Positions 24,301 to 35,499 of a stretch of DNA of 64,000 nt are shown here, in pieces. Both the position numbers and the translations under genes were made by a program. The first letter of the stretch is position 1, and the number at the start of each line of letters is the position of its first letter. Source of the stretch: Zopfochytrium polystomum (Eukaryota > Chytridiomycota > Chytridiomycetes > Chytridiales > Chytridiaceae); NCBI GenBank assembly GCA_025765615.1, contig JAIVFJ010000046.1, positions 124,001 to 188,000 of the forward strand, written 5' to 3'. The notes beneath the pieces were generated by a model, which was not told where the DNA came from, did not search any database, and saw only the letters and a list, made by a program, of their open reading frames with translations.

Positions 24301-24967
24301 AAAGTGCAGTACATTTGCTACATACGATCGATTCCGTCTCAAGAAGGCCGCGCTGCGGAGCTAGCGCTGATGCGGCGACAGCCGAGAGAGGCTGAAGCCA
24401 TTTTACTTGCGGCGGGGTTAATTTTTCGCGCAATCCGAATGTGGATTACACTGTTCAATTGGGAGAGGTGAGTCGTTTGGAATAAGATGGAAAACGTTTA
24501 GCTTGCGCGCCCGGGATGCGAGCACTTACTTTCACCCGATCCCCGCCTTCCGTCCGCTGTACAGGGCACTTGAACTCGCAGTCAAATACAAGACCCACGT
24601 GGACACGGTCCTGTACTTTCGAGAAAAGTATCTGCAGAAATTGGAGCGGAAAGAGACCATTAGAGCATTTATGCAAAACTCGAATGGGGTAAACTGCTGT
24701 CGTGCCCTGCCTGCCCATCGTTCTTATCCTCCTCGTCTAACCTCTCCCGGCTTTGCCCCCTCTCTCTTCCTGTTCCAATTTTTATTTTTATTTGTTCGCA
24801 ATCAGGTGAGCCTCGACCCAGAGAAGATCAAGGCCAAGATAGCCGGGGAGGAAGCCAAGGAAAAAGCCGCAGGCGGCGGCAACGGCGTCGGGGGTGCGGC
24901 GGCAGTGGGAGCGCTGGGCGGCCGGTCCGGCTTGTCGGCGGCGGCCACTGCGACGGGGTCCAAATAA
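21307..24967 (+). CDS. IFT80: Intraflagellar transport protein 80 (IFT-B, WD40 protein)
   Basis: Nineteen short exons can be joined in frame from ATG 21307 to the stop at 24967, about 816 residues against about 777 in human. It matches IFT80 end to end. The start is [12 protein letters not shown], then [56 protein letters not shown] and [17 protein letters not shown] joins. Further on come [60 protein letters not shown] and [16 protein letters not shown]. The N-terminal two thirds form WD40 propellers and the rest an alpha-solenoid. The protein is a core subunit of the IFT-B train carrying cargo to the flagellar tip. The C-terminus is a Gly/Ala-rich tail. Exon 3 carries a Gly/Ala/His-rich insert between the first two WD units. 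All introns are about 50-130 nt. Its presence marks a flagellated organism. Confidence 0.95.
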
Positions 24968-25061
24968 ATGTAAGAGTATTTCACAGATTCACGAGGGAGG
25001 GCGGCCAAAGCTTTGTTAGCGGCGGCAGTTTCCCTCGGATTTTGCGCGCGCGATGCGAAGA

Positions 25062-25103
<42 letters not shown>

Positions 25104-25151
25104 AAGAAAGAAAAGCGAAAAAGACAAAAGAAGAAAGCGAAACAACTCAAG
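24968..25151. other. Spacer with a 37-nt A run
   Basis: An A homopolymer (25065-25101) followed by AAAG-rich sequence lies between IFT80 and the next ATG. The annotated frames that run through it are poly-Lys artefacts. Confidence 0.7.
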
Positions 25152-27590
25152 ATGCGTCGATTCCGATCGGCAACAACCACCGCTGCCTCGACGTTGCTGA
25201 CGTCTTCGCCGTCGTTGTCGCCGTCGTTAGCGCTCGGCGCGTCGTCGTCGTCGTCGGTGACGTCCCAGTCTTCTTGTTGGGCACGGTCATCATGGAAGCA
25301 GGCGTCCGGCGGTCAAACCGGCCGCTGCTCGCCCCTGCACCTCCACCGCATCCCCGTCGCCATGAAACCACACTCCCTCCCGACCCAGCCAACCAGCCGC
25401 CGTGCGCCAACCCCCACCATGATGTCCCAGCACCGCAGTTTCGCCACCACTCCACCTTCGCCACCACCTCCGCTGCCTCGAACGCAACAGGTCAAGGCAG
25501 ATCCCAGCTCCACCATGCCGCCAAGCCACCGCCCATCCGACCCTCATCCCGCTTTCGAGGAGCTGCGCCAGGCAAACAGCCCGACGTGGCGCATCCTCAG
25601 CCTCGCCGTCGCCGTCGCCGTCGCGTCGTATACATTCGCTGTTGCTGTGCACAACGAGGGCCAGGCCGCGTCAGAGGCGGGGTCTTTCATGAGTCAGCAG
25701 AATGATCAGATCAAGCAGGGCGGCGGAGGTGCCGGGAAAGGCGGCCTACAGGTCACTTCGGTTGACGCGGACGTGATGACGGAACAGGCGGAGATTGTGC
25801 AAAGCCGGGTCGGCGTTTGGGTGTGGGGAAGCAATGCTGGTCGGGTCGGCGATCCATCCGAGCAAGAAAATACTGTTTTCCGCCAACCCCACTTTGTAAA
25901 GGCACGTTTTTGATTGCTTGTGACTTTTCGGTGCATTACGCTTTGCTTATTGTGTCAGTTTTTTATATTTCAACAGGCATTCTCGGGCACACCCTTGCGC
26001 GACCTGAAAGTAGCCAAAACGCATGCCGCAGCGATAGACGCGAAAGGGAACCTGCTCCAGTACGGCTCCTCTATTCACGCTGTCGGGAATGGAAACAGCG
26101 ACCTTACACCGATGAAGACAGTGACAAACAAGGATTTGGTTCAACTTGCGGTAACGCCATCCAGCGTGATTGCATTGACCCGCACAGGGACTGTGTTGTT
26201 TGTTCCTGCAGCCCCTCCGGCGTCGGTCATGTCACCATCAGCTGTTACCAAGAACGTTCCGTTCGCCAATGGCGTCAAACCCGAAAAAATCACGTCCGTT
26301 GCAGCCGGCAACCATCACGTTATCGCTCTCGGAGCGAGCGGCCGAGTGTACACGTGCGCTCTCGACGCTGCTGGCGATCAGTTTGGACAACTTGGTCACG
26401 GACAACCTATTCCCCTTGGGAAGGAGGCCGGAGCCAACGTCGTTGCAGACGAAGACCTACTTGTATTACGACCGGTGGTTGCCGGAGGACTGGAATCTGT
26501 CAAAGTAGCCCAAGTCGCCGCCGGGAGCAAATTTTCCGTCGTTCGCACTGCCAACGGGACGGCGTTCACCTGGGGAGCCAATCACCTTGGGGTAAAGAAG
26601 AGTGGCGGCGGAGTGCTTTGGTCGAAGAATCCGGCTAAGTTTTGCCCCGTTTCGTGATTTCCATTATTATTATTCAATTTGTTCCCCCTTTTGACGCAGC
26701 AACTCGGTCGGGGAAAACCCGTAACTGCAGAGACGGCGGCAAGCAGCGTACCTGAAGAGGTGCAAACGCTCTGGCACCGGACCGCGATCCGTCCTCAGCC
26801 CCCCGACGCGCGCGTGACGAACATTGCCGCCGCAGGCGAGACGGCGTACTACGTGATCGACACGCCCAGCTCGACCGAGGTGTACGCGGCCGGCAACGGG
26901 CAATGGGGCCAGCTCGGCAACGGCAGCTACCAGCACGCAGCGCACCGGCCGGCGCCGATCGCCGCGCTGTCCAACCTACGCGCCTACTCGGAATCCGCAA
27001 AAAAGACGCTGCCCATCCGCGTCGGGCTGCTGGCCGCGTCCCCGACGCACGCCGTCGCCGTGCTGGACGCCGGCGCCGCAGAGGCTGCGGCACCCAAGCA
27101 GGGTGGTCGCTCCGCTTGCTTGATGGGCGACGTCGTCTCGTGGGGCTTGAACGACAAGAGCCAGCTGTACCGCGGCGACGGCCGCCGCGGGAGCGCGCCG
27201 GCCCCTAGCTGGGTCGGCGCGTTGGTTCCACGATGGACGGATGCGGGCGCTGCGGCTGACGCCGAGGGCGTCGCTGACGGCCAGGCCGGTGCGCAGGCAG
27301 CGGAGGCGGCGGCGGCGGCGGCAAGACCGACTTTCTGGGACGCGCTTGGCTTGGTGCTGACGGGACGCAGGGCGGAACTGCCGGCGCCGCCGACGGCGGC
27401 CCCGGCGGTGCCGTGGGAGGCATCGGAGACCGCGGCGCTGCTCGGGCGGATGCAGGCGGTGTTACGGCCAAGCCGACAGGGCTGGGCGGGCTGGCTGCTG
27501 GGGTCGGGCGGCGGCGGCGGCGGCGTTGCTGCTCACGGATTTGCGCTGGCGGATGGTGTCACGATCATGTACGCCCGTGTGTCGGCCTGA
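25152..27590 (+). CDS. Mitochondrial RCC1-repeat protein (Fmp25/RCC1L-like)
   Basis: Three exons, 25152-25895, 25977-26591 and 26700-27590, give about 749 residues in consistent phase. The N-terminus is Arg/Ser/Thr-rich, presequence-like, with a membrane segment at about residue 155 (ILSLAVAVAVASYTFAVAV). RCC1 blades follow: VWVWGSNAGRVG, ITSVAAGNHHVIALGASGRV, GDQFGQLGHG, VAQVAAGSKFSVVRTANGTA, FTWGANHLG, GNGQWGQLGNGSYQ and VVSWGLNDKSQLYRG. Yeast Fmp25 has this layout (presequence, one membrane span, RCC1 propeller) and acts in respiratory complex III assembly; human RCC1L acts in mitoribosome biogenesis. Which role applies here cannot be told. The last propeller part holds an Ala-rich insertion. 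Confidence 0.82.
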
Positions 27591-28534
27591 GCTTTTAGCA
27601 ACGCGATCGTTTGGTGGAAGTAGCTGACAGCAAAGAAAAAAATGCCAAAATGTTACGCAAAAGCAGTACTACTTTGAAACAGCAAGCCCTATGCTGCAAC
27701 TCACCACTTCACCGTTTGTCCAAACCCTTGACAAATCGGATATAAATATACCAGGAAAATCACACGTTAATGCTTCACGGAAGCCTCCTCCAACGCAAAG
27801 CTCTCTGGTCAACGTATTCTCTACACGCTGGCTAATTCAATATACACGTATTTTTATTTTATTTTTGCATCATTCCATGTGCACAAAACGATCCAACTGA
27901 GAGTGGGAGTCACAGCTTGGCATGGAACTGGTGGTTTTCGGTGGAACTGCTTGGTGCGCTGTTACTGCATGCACTCTTATTTTTTGTGGGGGACGGATCC
28001 TGACTAACGAAGCCTTGACATGTTGGCTAGCTAAAAGACTGCCACTTTGATCACACACATATTTATCAAAGCGTCAGAACGGGTGGTCAAAGGCAGGAAA
28101 ATGACGGCTCAAAAAGAAATGTTGAGATTCGGCGGCAGGCGAAGCAATTGGGGTTGGGACGGGTGGTAGGTAGGGGAGAAGAAGGGGGGGGGGGGGGCAA
28201 TCGAAAAATTGTTATGTCATGACAGCAATAATAGACAGCTGCATACGCCCAAATACCCCCAATACTGCGCGTAATAACGCTAGGAACAAAGAATCGGATA
28301 ATACAGTTCCCTTAGAGGCACCACAGAACGAAAAGACAGAAAGGAAGTGAAAGGCTGGGCAAATGGAAAAGCATCCGTCACGCGGAGATCGATGAAAAGA
28401 TTTATAGCGATAGAGCAGATAATATGGGAACCAGCCTGAGGGCGTCATGATACAACCGTGGATCAACAATAACGGAAAAGAATGGCTGTCAAGCGCCAAA
28501 CAAGATAACGGGAGGATTCGTCAGTTCAAAGTGG
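27591..28534. other. Intergenic, convergent gene ends
   Basis: About 0.9 kb between convergent genes contains a G run near 28186-28197. No recognisable gene is seen. Confidence 0.5.
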
Positions 28535-29975
28535 CTATTCCGACTTTGGTAGGGAGGGGTCGTTCCGCTGGCACCTTCGTGCCTTGACGTGTCTGTTTCA
28601 ATGTTTTCAATGGAGTGAATCGTTAAGGACTGTGGGTGAAAAGCCAAAATATCTGTGCTAACCTGGTTGCTGCATCAGTCCTCGAAAACGTTGTCCCGCA
28701 TCCCAACGCACAGGTGTAAGGCCTTGCGCCAGTGTGGGTTTTCAAATGTCTCTTCAGGTCTTGTCTGCGCATAAAGGTGTTGTCGCAGCCCTCGACAAGG
28801 CACGGAAACACTCGAGGCCGACGGTCAAAGGGCGACGGTCGTCCACGCGGATGCTGGGCTCGTCGAGATTGGGTGCTACTCGATTTCGCTGACTTGCTTG
28901 AAGAGGGGGCAGAGGTGTTTGAAGTCGGGGGAGCGGTGACACTGATTGCCGGTGCGGACGTGCATAACGTAGGGCTCGGGGCAGTCGCAGCAATGGTTGG
29001 CGAGACGGAAACAGGTTGAGCAACGCCGCAGGATGGCGGCGTTGTCGGTGCTGGCAGCGGGGAGGGAATTGCAATGGGCATCGTCTCTGGCGTGTATGCG
29101 AGTGCCGAAGATGCGTCGTCCTCTGTGTCAGTCATCGCCAGTAAGGCAAGGTCAAAGGCAGCCAACGCATCGTCGTCGTCATCGTCGTCTTCCTCGCACG
29201 ATGTGCCATCGTCCTTGCTCCCACCGCCGCAGCCAGCGGGTGAGCAACGGGCGCCAGCGCCGACTGGAATGGGAGCAAGGCAACCAGCGGCGGCATCCCT
29301 AAGTTGAGTTGCAAACAGGGCTTCCGACAGAGCCGACGCAACCGTATGGACTTGAGGGATGGAGTCATGACCGCCAAGGGATGGTGAAGCTGCACGTCCG
29401 TAGCTTGGTGTGTGCATCAATGAAGATGCAGGCTGTGCCCCGCACGAGCAACCCACTCGCTCCATGGCAGCGACCATTGCCAAAAGCGAGGCGATAGTTG
29501 AGTACGCCGTCGCGCTGGCCTCTCCGCTGGGGTATCCCGAAACACCCGGAATACCGAACATTGTGGGAGAGTCGGCTAAAACTCCGGTCGCAGGCGGAGG
29601 AGTTTGCAAAGAGGCCGCAAGAGAGGCGTCGGGCATGTCAAATGAAAGAAACTTCATCAGTGACTCTTGGTCGACCTGGGCAGAATGGTATCCCAGGGGT
29701 TGCATGCGATGAAGCTGAAAGTCCTGCTGATGATGATGCAAGCTGTGGTGGGAGTGCTGAGGGACCCAAGGGATGGGGCTGGGTGTTAAAGGCGCTGAGT
29801 GCATAGCCTTGTGCGTGTCCAGGGTTGTGGTGGGGTAGAGGAAGGCGGAGTCGTTGCAAAAGTTGAAACTTGATGAGCGCTCGGGGTTGAGGGTTGGCAG
29901 GACGTCGTTGTTGTGGTGGTGGTGGTTGTTGCAACACGTTTGCTCGCAGGCAGTGGTGTTGCTGGGGTATTTCAT
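28535..29975 (-). CDS. C2H2/C2HC zinc-finger transcription factor
   Basis: Exon 1 runs 29975-28663 and exon 2 28592-28535, about 456 residues. The C-terminus carries two fingers. The first is CLVEGCDNTFMRRQDLKRHLKTH, a classical C2H2 with an HTGARPY linker. The second, CALGCGTTFSRTDAATRHVKARRC, reads C-x3-C-x12-H-x5-C after splicing and is a C2HC finger of the type common as the last finger in fungal factors. Without the intron the second finger would be cut before its His. The long N-terminal region has His/Asn runs, Ser/Thr/Pro-rich parts and an acidic EEDDDDDDD tract, consistent with an activation region. It is likely nuclear; DNA target unknown. The ATG at 29975 is the first in frame. Confidence 0.82.
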
Positions 29976-30347
29976 TACTGGACTGTGTGTGGTATCAACA
30001 AGGAAGAGCGCTTCTGGTGGCTTGGCGGTGCCTCTCAATCAAAGACCGCAGGAATGGATGAAAGAGGAGTCGACTAACCACTAACTGTGTGTGGGAGTGG
30101 AAAGAGGAAAGAGGGCAAGAGCGCGTGAACAATCGCGAGGAGAAAGGCGTGAGAGGGAGGAGGGAGCGTGGAGAGGAGATGGGCGAACAAAAGGAAGAGG
30201 TGAATGGGGGGAGGGGCCGTGTGTTGGGCGGGTGGAGGATGGTCGCTTTTATAACAAGGTGAAGAGCTGGAAATGAAATGTCAAAGAGCGAGGGAGAGAG
30301 CAGAGAGAGCAAGAGGGGGGGAGGCGAGAGCGGGAGGTGGGCGAGAC

Positions 30348-30386
<39 letters not shown>

Positions 30387-31369
30387 TAGACAGACAGACG
30401 ACGAGGATGCTGGATGTGGGAGGCCCCCAGCGGCCAGACGAACACGAAGGAGGGGAAATGAAATCGAAAATCACACATGGACAGACAGACAGACAGACAG
30501 ATGGCGACCGCCGCGCGGGTACGGACGTACGTACAAAGAAACAGAGCTGCGAGACAGACCGCCTCCCCCCTCACGCACACCTCCCATCACGAGCGAAGAC
30601 AGAAATTTCATTTAATTTTTTGGAAAGGAAGGTGGACCTCATTCAAGCAACAACAACATCCAAAGAATCGAAGAAATCAGAACAAAAAATTTTCTGAAAG
30701 AAATCTGCGCGCCGCGACCTCTCCTCCATCATTACTTTCTTGGCTCTTATTGTTGACAAGTTGTTCTTGTGTTCCGCTCATCTGTCTCTCTGTCTCTCTG
30801 TCTCTGTTGCGCCGTCCATTTCATCCATGTTCCCTATATTATATTGCTTGTTCTGGAAATTCGCCTGTCTCTCACTTCGCATTGCAGACTTGGTTCTGCG
30901 TGTCTGCGGCTCTGTCTGCCAGTCTCTGTCCTTCACACCCCCAGCGCACAAAAAGCGAGTGGCCTTTGCAGACAAAATCGGTCCATCTGCTTGCGTCCGT
31001 TGTTTGGTTTCTGGGAAATTTTTTTCTTTCGCCTTCATTTAAAATCTTTTTTTATCATTATATTATATTTTTTGGTTCTATGGCTGCACTAGTTTGATGG
31101 AAAGCGAGAAAAGCACGGGATTGTTTGGATAATTTTCCGTTTTTTCCGCGGAGCCATGTTGTCTTACTTTCAACAGCCCCTTGCCCAGCCAAGGACAGGT
31201 CTTGCGTCAGTGCCACATAAACAGTCCTTGCAAAAAAAAATGGAAAAGAAGGGAAATTTTTTAAGTGGAAAGGTCAAATAGTGAGCGTGAGAAGTTGTAG
31301 AGAATCAATTAGCTCTAAGACAATTCACCAAGCCATTGTAAACCACATTTATAATAGTTGACCACCTCT
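29976..31369. other. Upstream region of the zinc-finger gene, no gene seen
   Basis: This 1.4-kb region is rich in AG and CT words, with GACA repeats listed separately. Several open frames of about 100 residues are simple-sequence translations. It leads into the transposon-rich part of the window. Confidence 0.5.
30345..30501. repeat. GACA tetranucleotide microsatellite, two tracts
   Basis: A GACA tract occupies about 30345-30399, and a shorter one about 30480-30501. Confidence 0.95.
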
Positions 31370-31568
31370 TTCTTCATTGTGTTTTGCAGTTATTATAAGA
31401 TCTGCTGGGGATGTCACTCTGGAGAAAGCAACATAGGACTGTCCACTTGCAAACACATCCTGCCACATATCCAGGCCAATCTTTTTTCAAAGTCTGTCTT
31501 TGGCACTTGTTGATGGACATTGCAAAGGCAGGCTGAACTGGAAATTGCTTTCTGGTGAGCTTAATGGG
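31370..31568 (-). mobile_element. Helitron Pif1-type helicase, C-terminal fragment
   Basis: On the minus strand the sequence encodes RKQFPVQPAFAMSINKCQRQ and, after a one-base shift, GLDMWQDVFASGQSYVAFSR followed by VTSPADLIITAKH. This is the final conserved segment of Pif1-like helicases, in the form found in Helitron Rep-Hel proteins. It is abruptly bounded at 31568 by the inverted solo LTR. The missing upstream helicase sequence lies 6.6 kb away on the opposite strand, ending at 38219. Confidence 0.85.
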
Positions 31569-32408
31569 TGTTGAGATTTGAGCCTAGGAAGCCAGCTTCC
31601 TATGTCAACAGCAGCCTTGTCGCTGCTGCTGATGCGACTTACACTAAGTCGGGTAAGCTGAAAGGCCTAATCTGAATCCAATGAAAAGAGTTAGGTGAAG
31701 ACGGCAGTGATTCTAGCTTTGCTTTCCTAGGCTTCGCCGGCGAGGACAATGCAATTAGAATCACACTCAATGGGTTCAGAGAAATGTTGAACTAGGGCAG
31801 CTCACAGCAGCTCCAGGTCAGCTGACTGTTGTCTGAACCAATGTTGAACCAGGGACTGGTTGATTTGAAATGCCCCTGATGATTTCAAATCATCTTTCCT
31901 CTGTGGGAAGACTGGTCACTGGACACAGACCTCTGGACAGACCTTGGTTGATTTGAAATGCTCCTGAAGATTTCAAGTCATTTTCCCCTCTCTGTGGGGA
32001 GACCAGAGCTTGCACACTGGGCTCCACACAGAGCTTGGTTGATTTGAAATACTCTGAATATTTCAAATCACCCTCCCTCTGTGGGAAGGGGTTTACAATG
32101 CCTCCCCAGAGCAAAGTCCTGTCTGGAGCAGTTTGCAACTTGTTCAGATAGGCAAAACAGGAAAACTGGTCACCCTCCCTGCAGGAGTATAAATTGGGCA
32201 GAGTTTTCTTATTGAAAAAGGCACTCTCTCACTCCAATTTGCCAGTCCCTGTCTAAAACAAGCTCTTTTTACCCACTTGCCCTTGATCGCTTGCTACACT
32301 CACTCCTTTGTACAAGTTCTCAATTCAAGCCTCAGTTCCTCAACCCTTCAACCTTCTTGCGACGCCGCCTCCACTCACGACATCGCCTTCTACACTGCAA
32401 CTTCAACA
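31569..32408 (+). mobile_element. Solo LTR, family A (840 bp), left copy
   Basis: The ends are TGTTGA and TCAACA, a TG...CA pair of six inverted bases as in LTRs. A TATA box (TATAAATT) lies at 32188-32195, with promoter-like repeats upstream. A nearly identical copy lies inverted at 38220-39060, differing by a few bases and a 1-bp indel. There is no internal retroelement coding sequence beside it, so it is a solo LTR. Its immediate flanks (ATGGG left, GCCTC right) do not match each other, but each matches a flank of the other copy. Confidence 0.85.
31862..32069. promoter_or_regulatory. Three palindromes in the U3 of LTR family A
   Basis: Three near-perfect palindromes of about 29 bp start with GATTTGAAAT and end with ATTTCAAATC or ATTTCAAGTC. 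They sit at 31862-31891, 31950-31979 and 32041-32069, about 90 bp apart, upstream of the TATA box at 32188. The same set occurs inverted in the 38220-39060 copy. The arrangement suggests binding sites for a dimeric regulator. Confidence 0.6.
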
Positions 32409-34615
32409 GCCTCACCAGTCCCTCCTACAAAGACAGCCCTCTCCCTGACAAACTCTGTGAAGTGTACCACATCATCAAGACCTTTATTTTTGCTGCTCCC
32501 ACATTTGGCTCTCCAGTCTTTTACCACAGCCCTCCTGATGGTCCTCTTTACAATCCTTTACCCATCTTCTTTGGATCCCCTTCACCATCCCCCCCTTGCC
32601 TGTGGCAGCTTTTTCTGTCTAGGCTCCCTGAATGCCTTCACCCTCCCACAATTTCCACTTGGTCCAATGCCTTGGCTGCCCATTGGCTCCCCCTCATTCT
32701 CTTACCCCTGCAGCAAGCATAAATCTCCCTACAATCCAACTTCGCTTGCACACTCCACCTACACAGTCCCCATCAGCAGCTGCACAACTGTTACTGCAAC
32801 TCAACCCTCCCAGTCCATCTTCTTTGTTAACTGGCCTTCCCCAACCACCGTTTTCACACTCACACCTCCCGCCACTCCACTTTCAATCCAGCTCCCTTCA
32901 CGAATCCCTGCTTTCAATGAATTGACGTGCCCGTCCTGCCCGCTGCCCTTGCTCATACCCACCCATCCTTGACCTTTGACACTGATGGCTCCCTTCGTGA
33001 GGAGGGCTTCATGGATGGCTCTGTTGTTTGCCTTGAGCTTAACTTTGAATTTTCTTTTGCCCTCCCTCCACTCTCTGCCTCTTTCACAACACCTGAAATT
33101 GCTGCTCTCCTTGCTGCCCTCACCATCACTGCAAATCTTTCCCGCCCCTCACTTTTCAACTTGCTAATCTTGGAGTGGTTCACACCTTTGAGAAACTCTT
33201 CCCTCAAACTCCTTTAGTCCCCATCCACACAGCAAGCTCAACACACCTCCTCTCTCTGATTCCCTCCATTGCCATTTGCACACCACTTTCCACCCCACCC
33301 TTTGGGCATGTGTTGCAGCCACTCTACAGTCTTGGATTGGCCCCCCCTCCATAATTTTCCTCGGTTTGTGGACACAACAGCAACGCTGGCAACAAACGAG
33401 CTGACAAGCTGGCATCATCTGTACTCTCGACTTCCAACCCAACTTCGTTACCAATCCTCTCACAACAGATCCTCCCAGCCACCGCCTTCATCTCAAGTCT
33501 ACCCTGATGGGCTCTGTCATCGATGCCACCACGCTTCGGAAACCACAGAGCATGTCTGGCAATGCCCTGCAGCTGCTGACACCATTACCAAGATTCGCAA
33601 CACCTTTGCTGAAACTCTTTCTTCTTCTGTTCCTCCTGCACCTCATGGTCGCTCTCCTTCCCAAGCCCATCCCATTTACTGGCTCTCCTGCCCTGAATTT
33701 CTCTTTGATCAATGTTGTATCAATTTTTCCTCCCTCCTTTGTGGCTTCATCCCTCAATCCTTTTATGACACCTTGCTCTCATGTGATAACCATGCTGCCT
33801 CGTCACTGCTTTCCATCAGCTCCTTCTTGACACCCATCGACTAATTTGGATTCGCTGTTGTGACGACACTATCTCTTGGGAGAAGTCAAAGTCCATCAAG
33901 CCCTCTGACAAGCACTCCAAGCCCCGCAGATCCCGTCCACCAAATTCCCAGGCCTCTCACCCTCGTTCCGCAGCCTCTCACCCACTGTCTTCTCCAAACG
34001 TCAACTCTTCCCTCCCTCCCACTCCATCATCCCACAGAACTCATAACAGCTCTTCACAACCCTCTCAACCTCCTGCACCAAGTGTGGTCGCTGGCACTCC
34101 ACTGACACTTGCCCAGCCATCTGGCTTTTGTGCACAGCTTCTTCCAGATGGATTGACCACTACCTCAGCTGCATAAAACTTGTTGCAGGCATTATCTGGC
34201 TTCAAAACACAATACAACTTCCCTCATGGCAACAAGCAAGAGCCACTTGTCACCCATCTCCTGCTGAGCCCCCTGACGTTCACTCAGCCCACTCTCGCCT
34301 TTCACAATCTTGACATGGGCTGTAGCCTAATCTGACTTATCCCAACCCTCTGACTTTTCACAGCTGTTCCCCTCTCTTACACTGACCTCCTTCCAATTTA
34401 CTTCTCTATTTTCTTGATCCTGTGTTTTCCCCTTCTCCTTTGATCATTGTGGCTTTATGTTTGGTGGAGATGCCTGACGACCCTGTAAGTCTGTAGTGCA
34501 TGGGGTGGGTTTGCTGAGGTGATACCTGGATGTAGTCCATTACAGTTCACCGTTGATGGCTCTTTCTCTTCCCGCCAGCCCCTCTGGGGCTGGAACAATA
34601 AAAAAAAAAAAAGAC
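32409..34615 (+). mobile_element. LINE retrotransposon, C-terminal half (RNase H, zinc motifs, 3' tail)
   Basis: Degenerate plus-strand coding sequence resembles the end of a LINE ORF2. An RNase H start (FDTDGS near 32973 and PEIAALLAAL near 33090) is followed in another frame by CGHNSNAGNKRADKLAS (about 33367), the RNase H C-terminal motif. A CHRCHHASETTEHVWQCP zinc motif lies near 33514, and a CTKCGRWHSTDTC knuckle near 34074. A 3' tail ends in an A run at about 34602-34613. Several frameshifts show it is dead. A second copy of the same 3' tail lies inverted at 46590-46740. The reverse transcriptase half of what appears to be the same copy begins at 39061 on the opposite strand. Confidence 0.75.
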
Positions 34616-34619
34616 CCAC

Positions 34620-35490
34620 TTCTTTGTCCCTGCTCTACTGGCTGTTTGGTGTGGGCAGTTGAACCATAAAATCAGGGTTCACTGCTCTGTCCAGGGTTTC
34701 CTGGCTGCCCTGCGTGCAGACTTCCTGCCTCTGCCTTAACTTTGCTGGCTGCGCCTCCTGTGAACCTGCAGTCACTGTGGCCCAAACTCCCTTAAATGCC
34801 CAAACCACCAGCCATGCCCAAGATGCAGCCTTCAGAATCACCTGCATTACCACTCGAGGCTTTGCCCTAGACCTTGCCTCATTTGCCACAACAATGGTGA
34901 GCCTGCCAACATTGCAGAATCCCACAAGTCCCTCAATTCTCTCAACTGTCCCCACTGCCTTCCGTGTGACACCTGTGCCAGCATGGATCACCTTGACTAC
35001 CAGAGCGATGACTGTCCTGGCCACATCCCCTGCCCTGCCTGTGGCCAAAGAACCCAAAATCAGGTGGGACTGTCAATGCCCAAAGACTATTGCTCAGCTT
35101 GGGATAGCAGTGGCTCAGGAGTTTTGTAATGATCAGGTGAGGTCCATTTTCCTTTTGCCTTTCAGTATTGGTAATGCCCTCCTGACCACACACCCCTGCT
35201 TTTTTATCAGACAGCTGGAAAGTGTCGGGTGTTGCATACATCAGAAAGCTTTTGCATCCAATTTTGCTCACCCTCTGCTCAAACTGGAGTCATTACCCAG
35301 GCTACCTACAATGCTCCAACTGGTGACACCATTGTTGCAACCCTGCTATCTGACCCTAAAGTGGAGGAGGGCACTTATTAAAGCATTGTTGTACAGAGGT
35401 GGGATGGCAAATTGGTTCACATTCCTCCTGAGCACCCCTACTACGTCCCACTGGCCCACCCTTTGATCTTTCCCTATGGTGATCAAGGCT
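34620..35490 (+). mobile_element. Helitron Rep-Hel, N-terminal part
   Basis: Plus-strand sequence near 34765-35090 encodes a Cys/His-rich region with many CxxC pairs (for example CPNHQPCPRC, CPHCLPCDTC and CPACGQRTQNQ). Near 35295-35490 it encodes YNAPTGDTIVATLLSDPKVE and, after a stop, HIPPEHPYYVPLAHPLIFPYG. The last segment is the conserved entry to the Helitron-like N domain. Internal stops make it a relic. It starts just after the LINE poly(A), and is interrupted at about 35500 by the composite repeat R1. Confidence 0.75.
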
Positions 35491-35499
35491 AAATGCACA

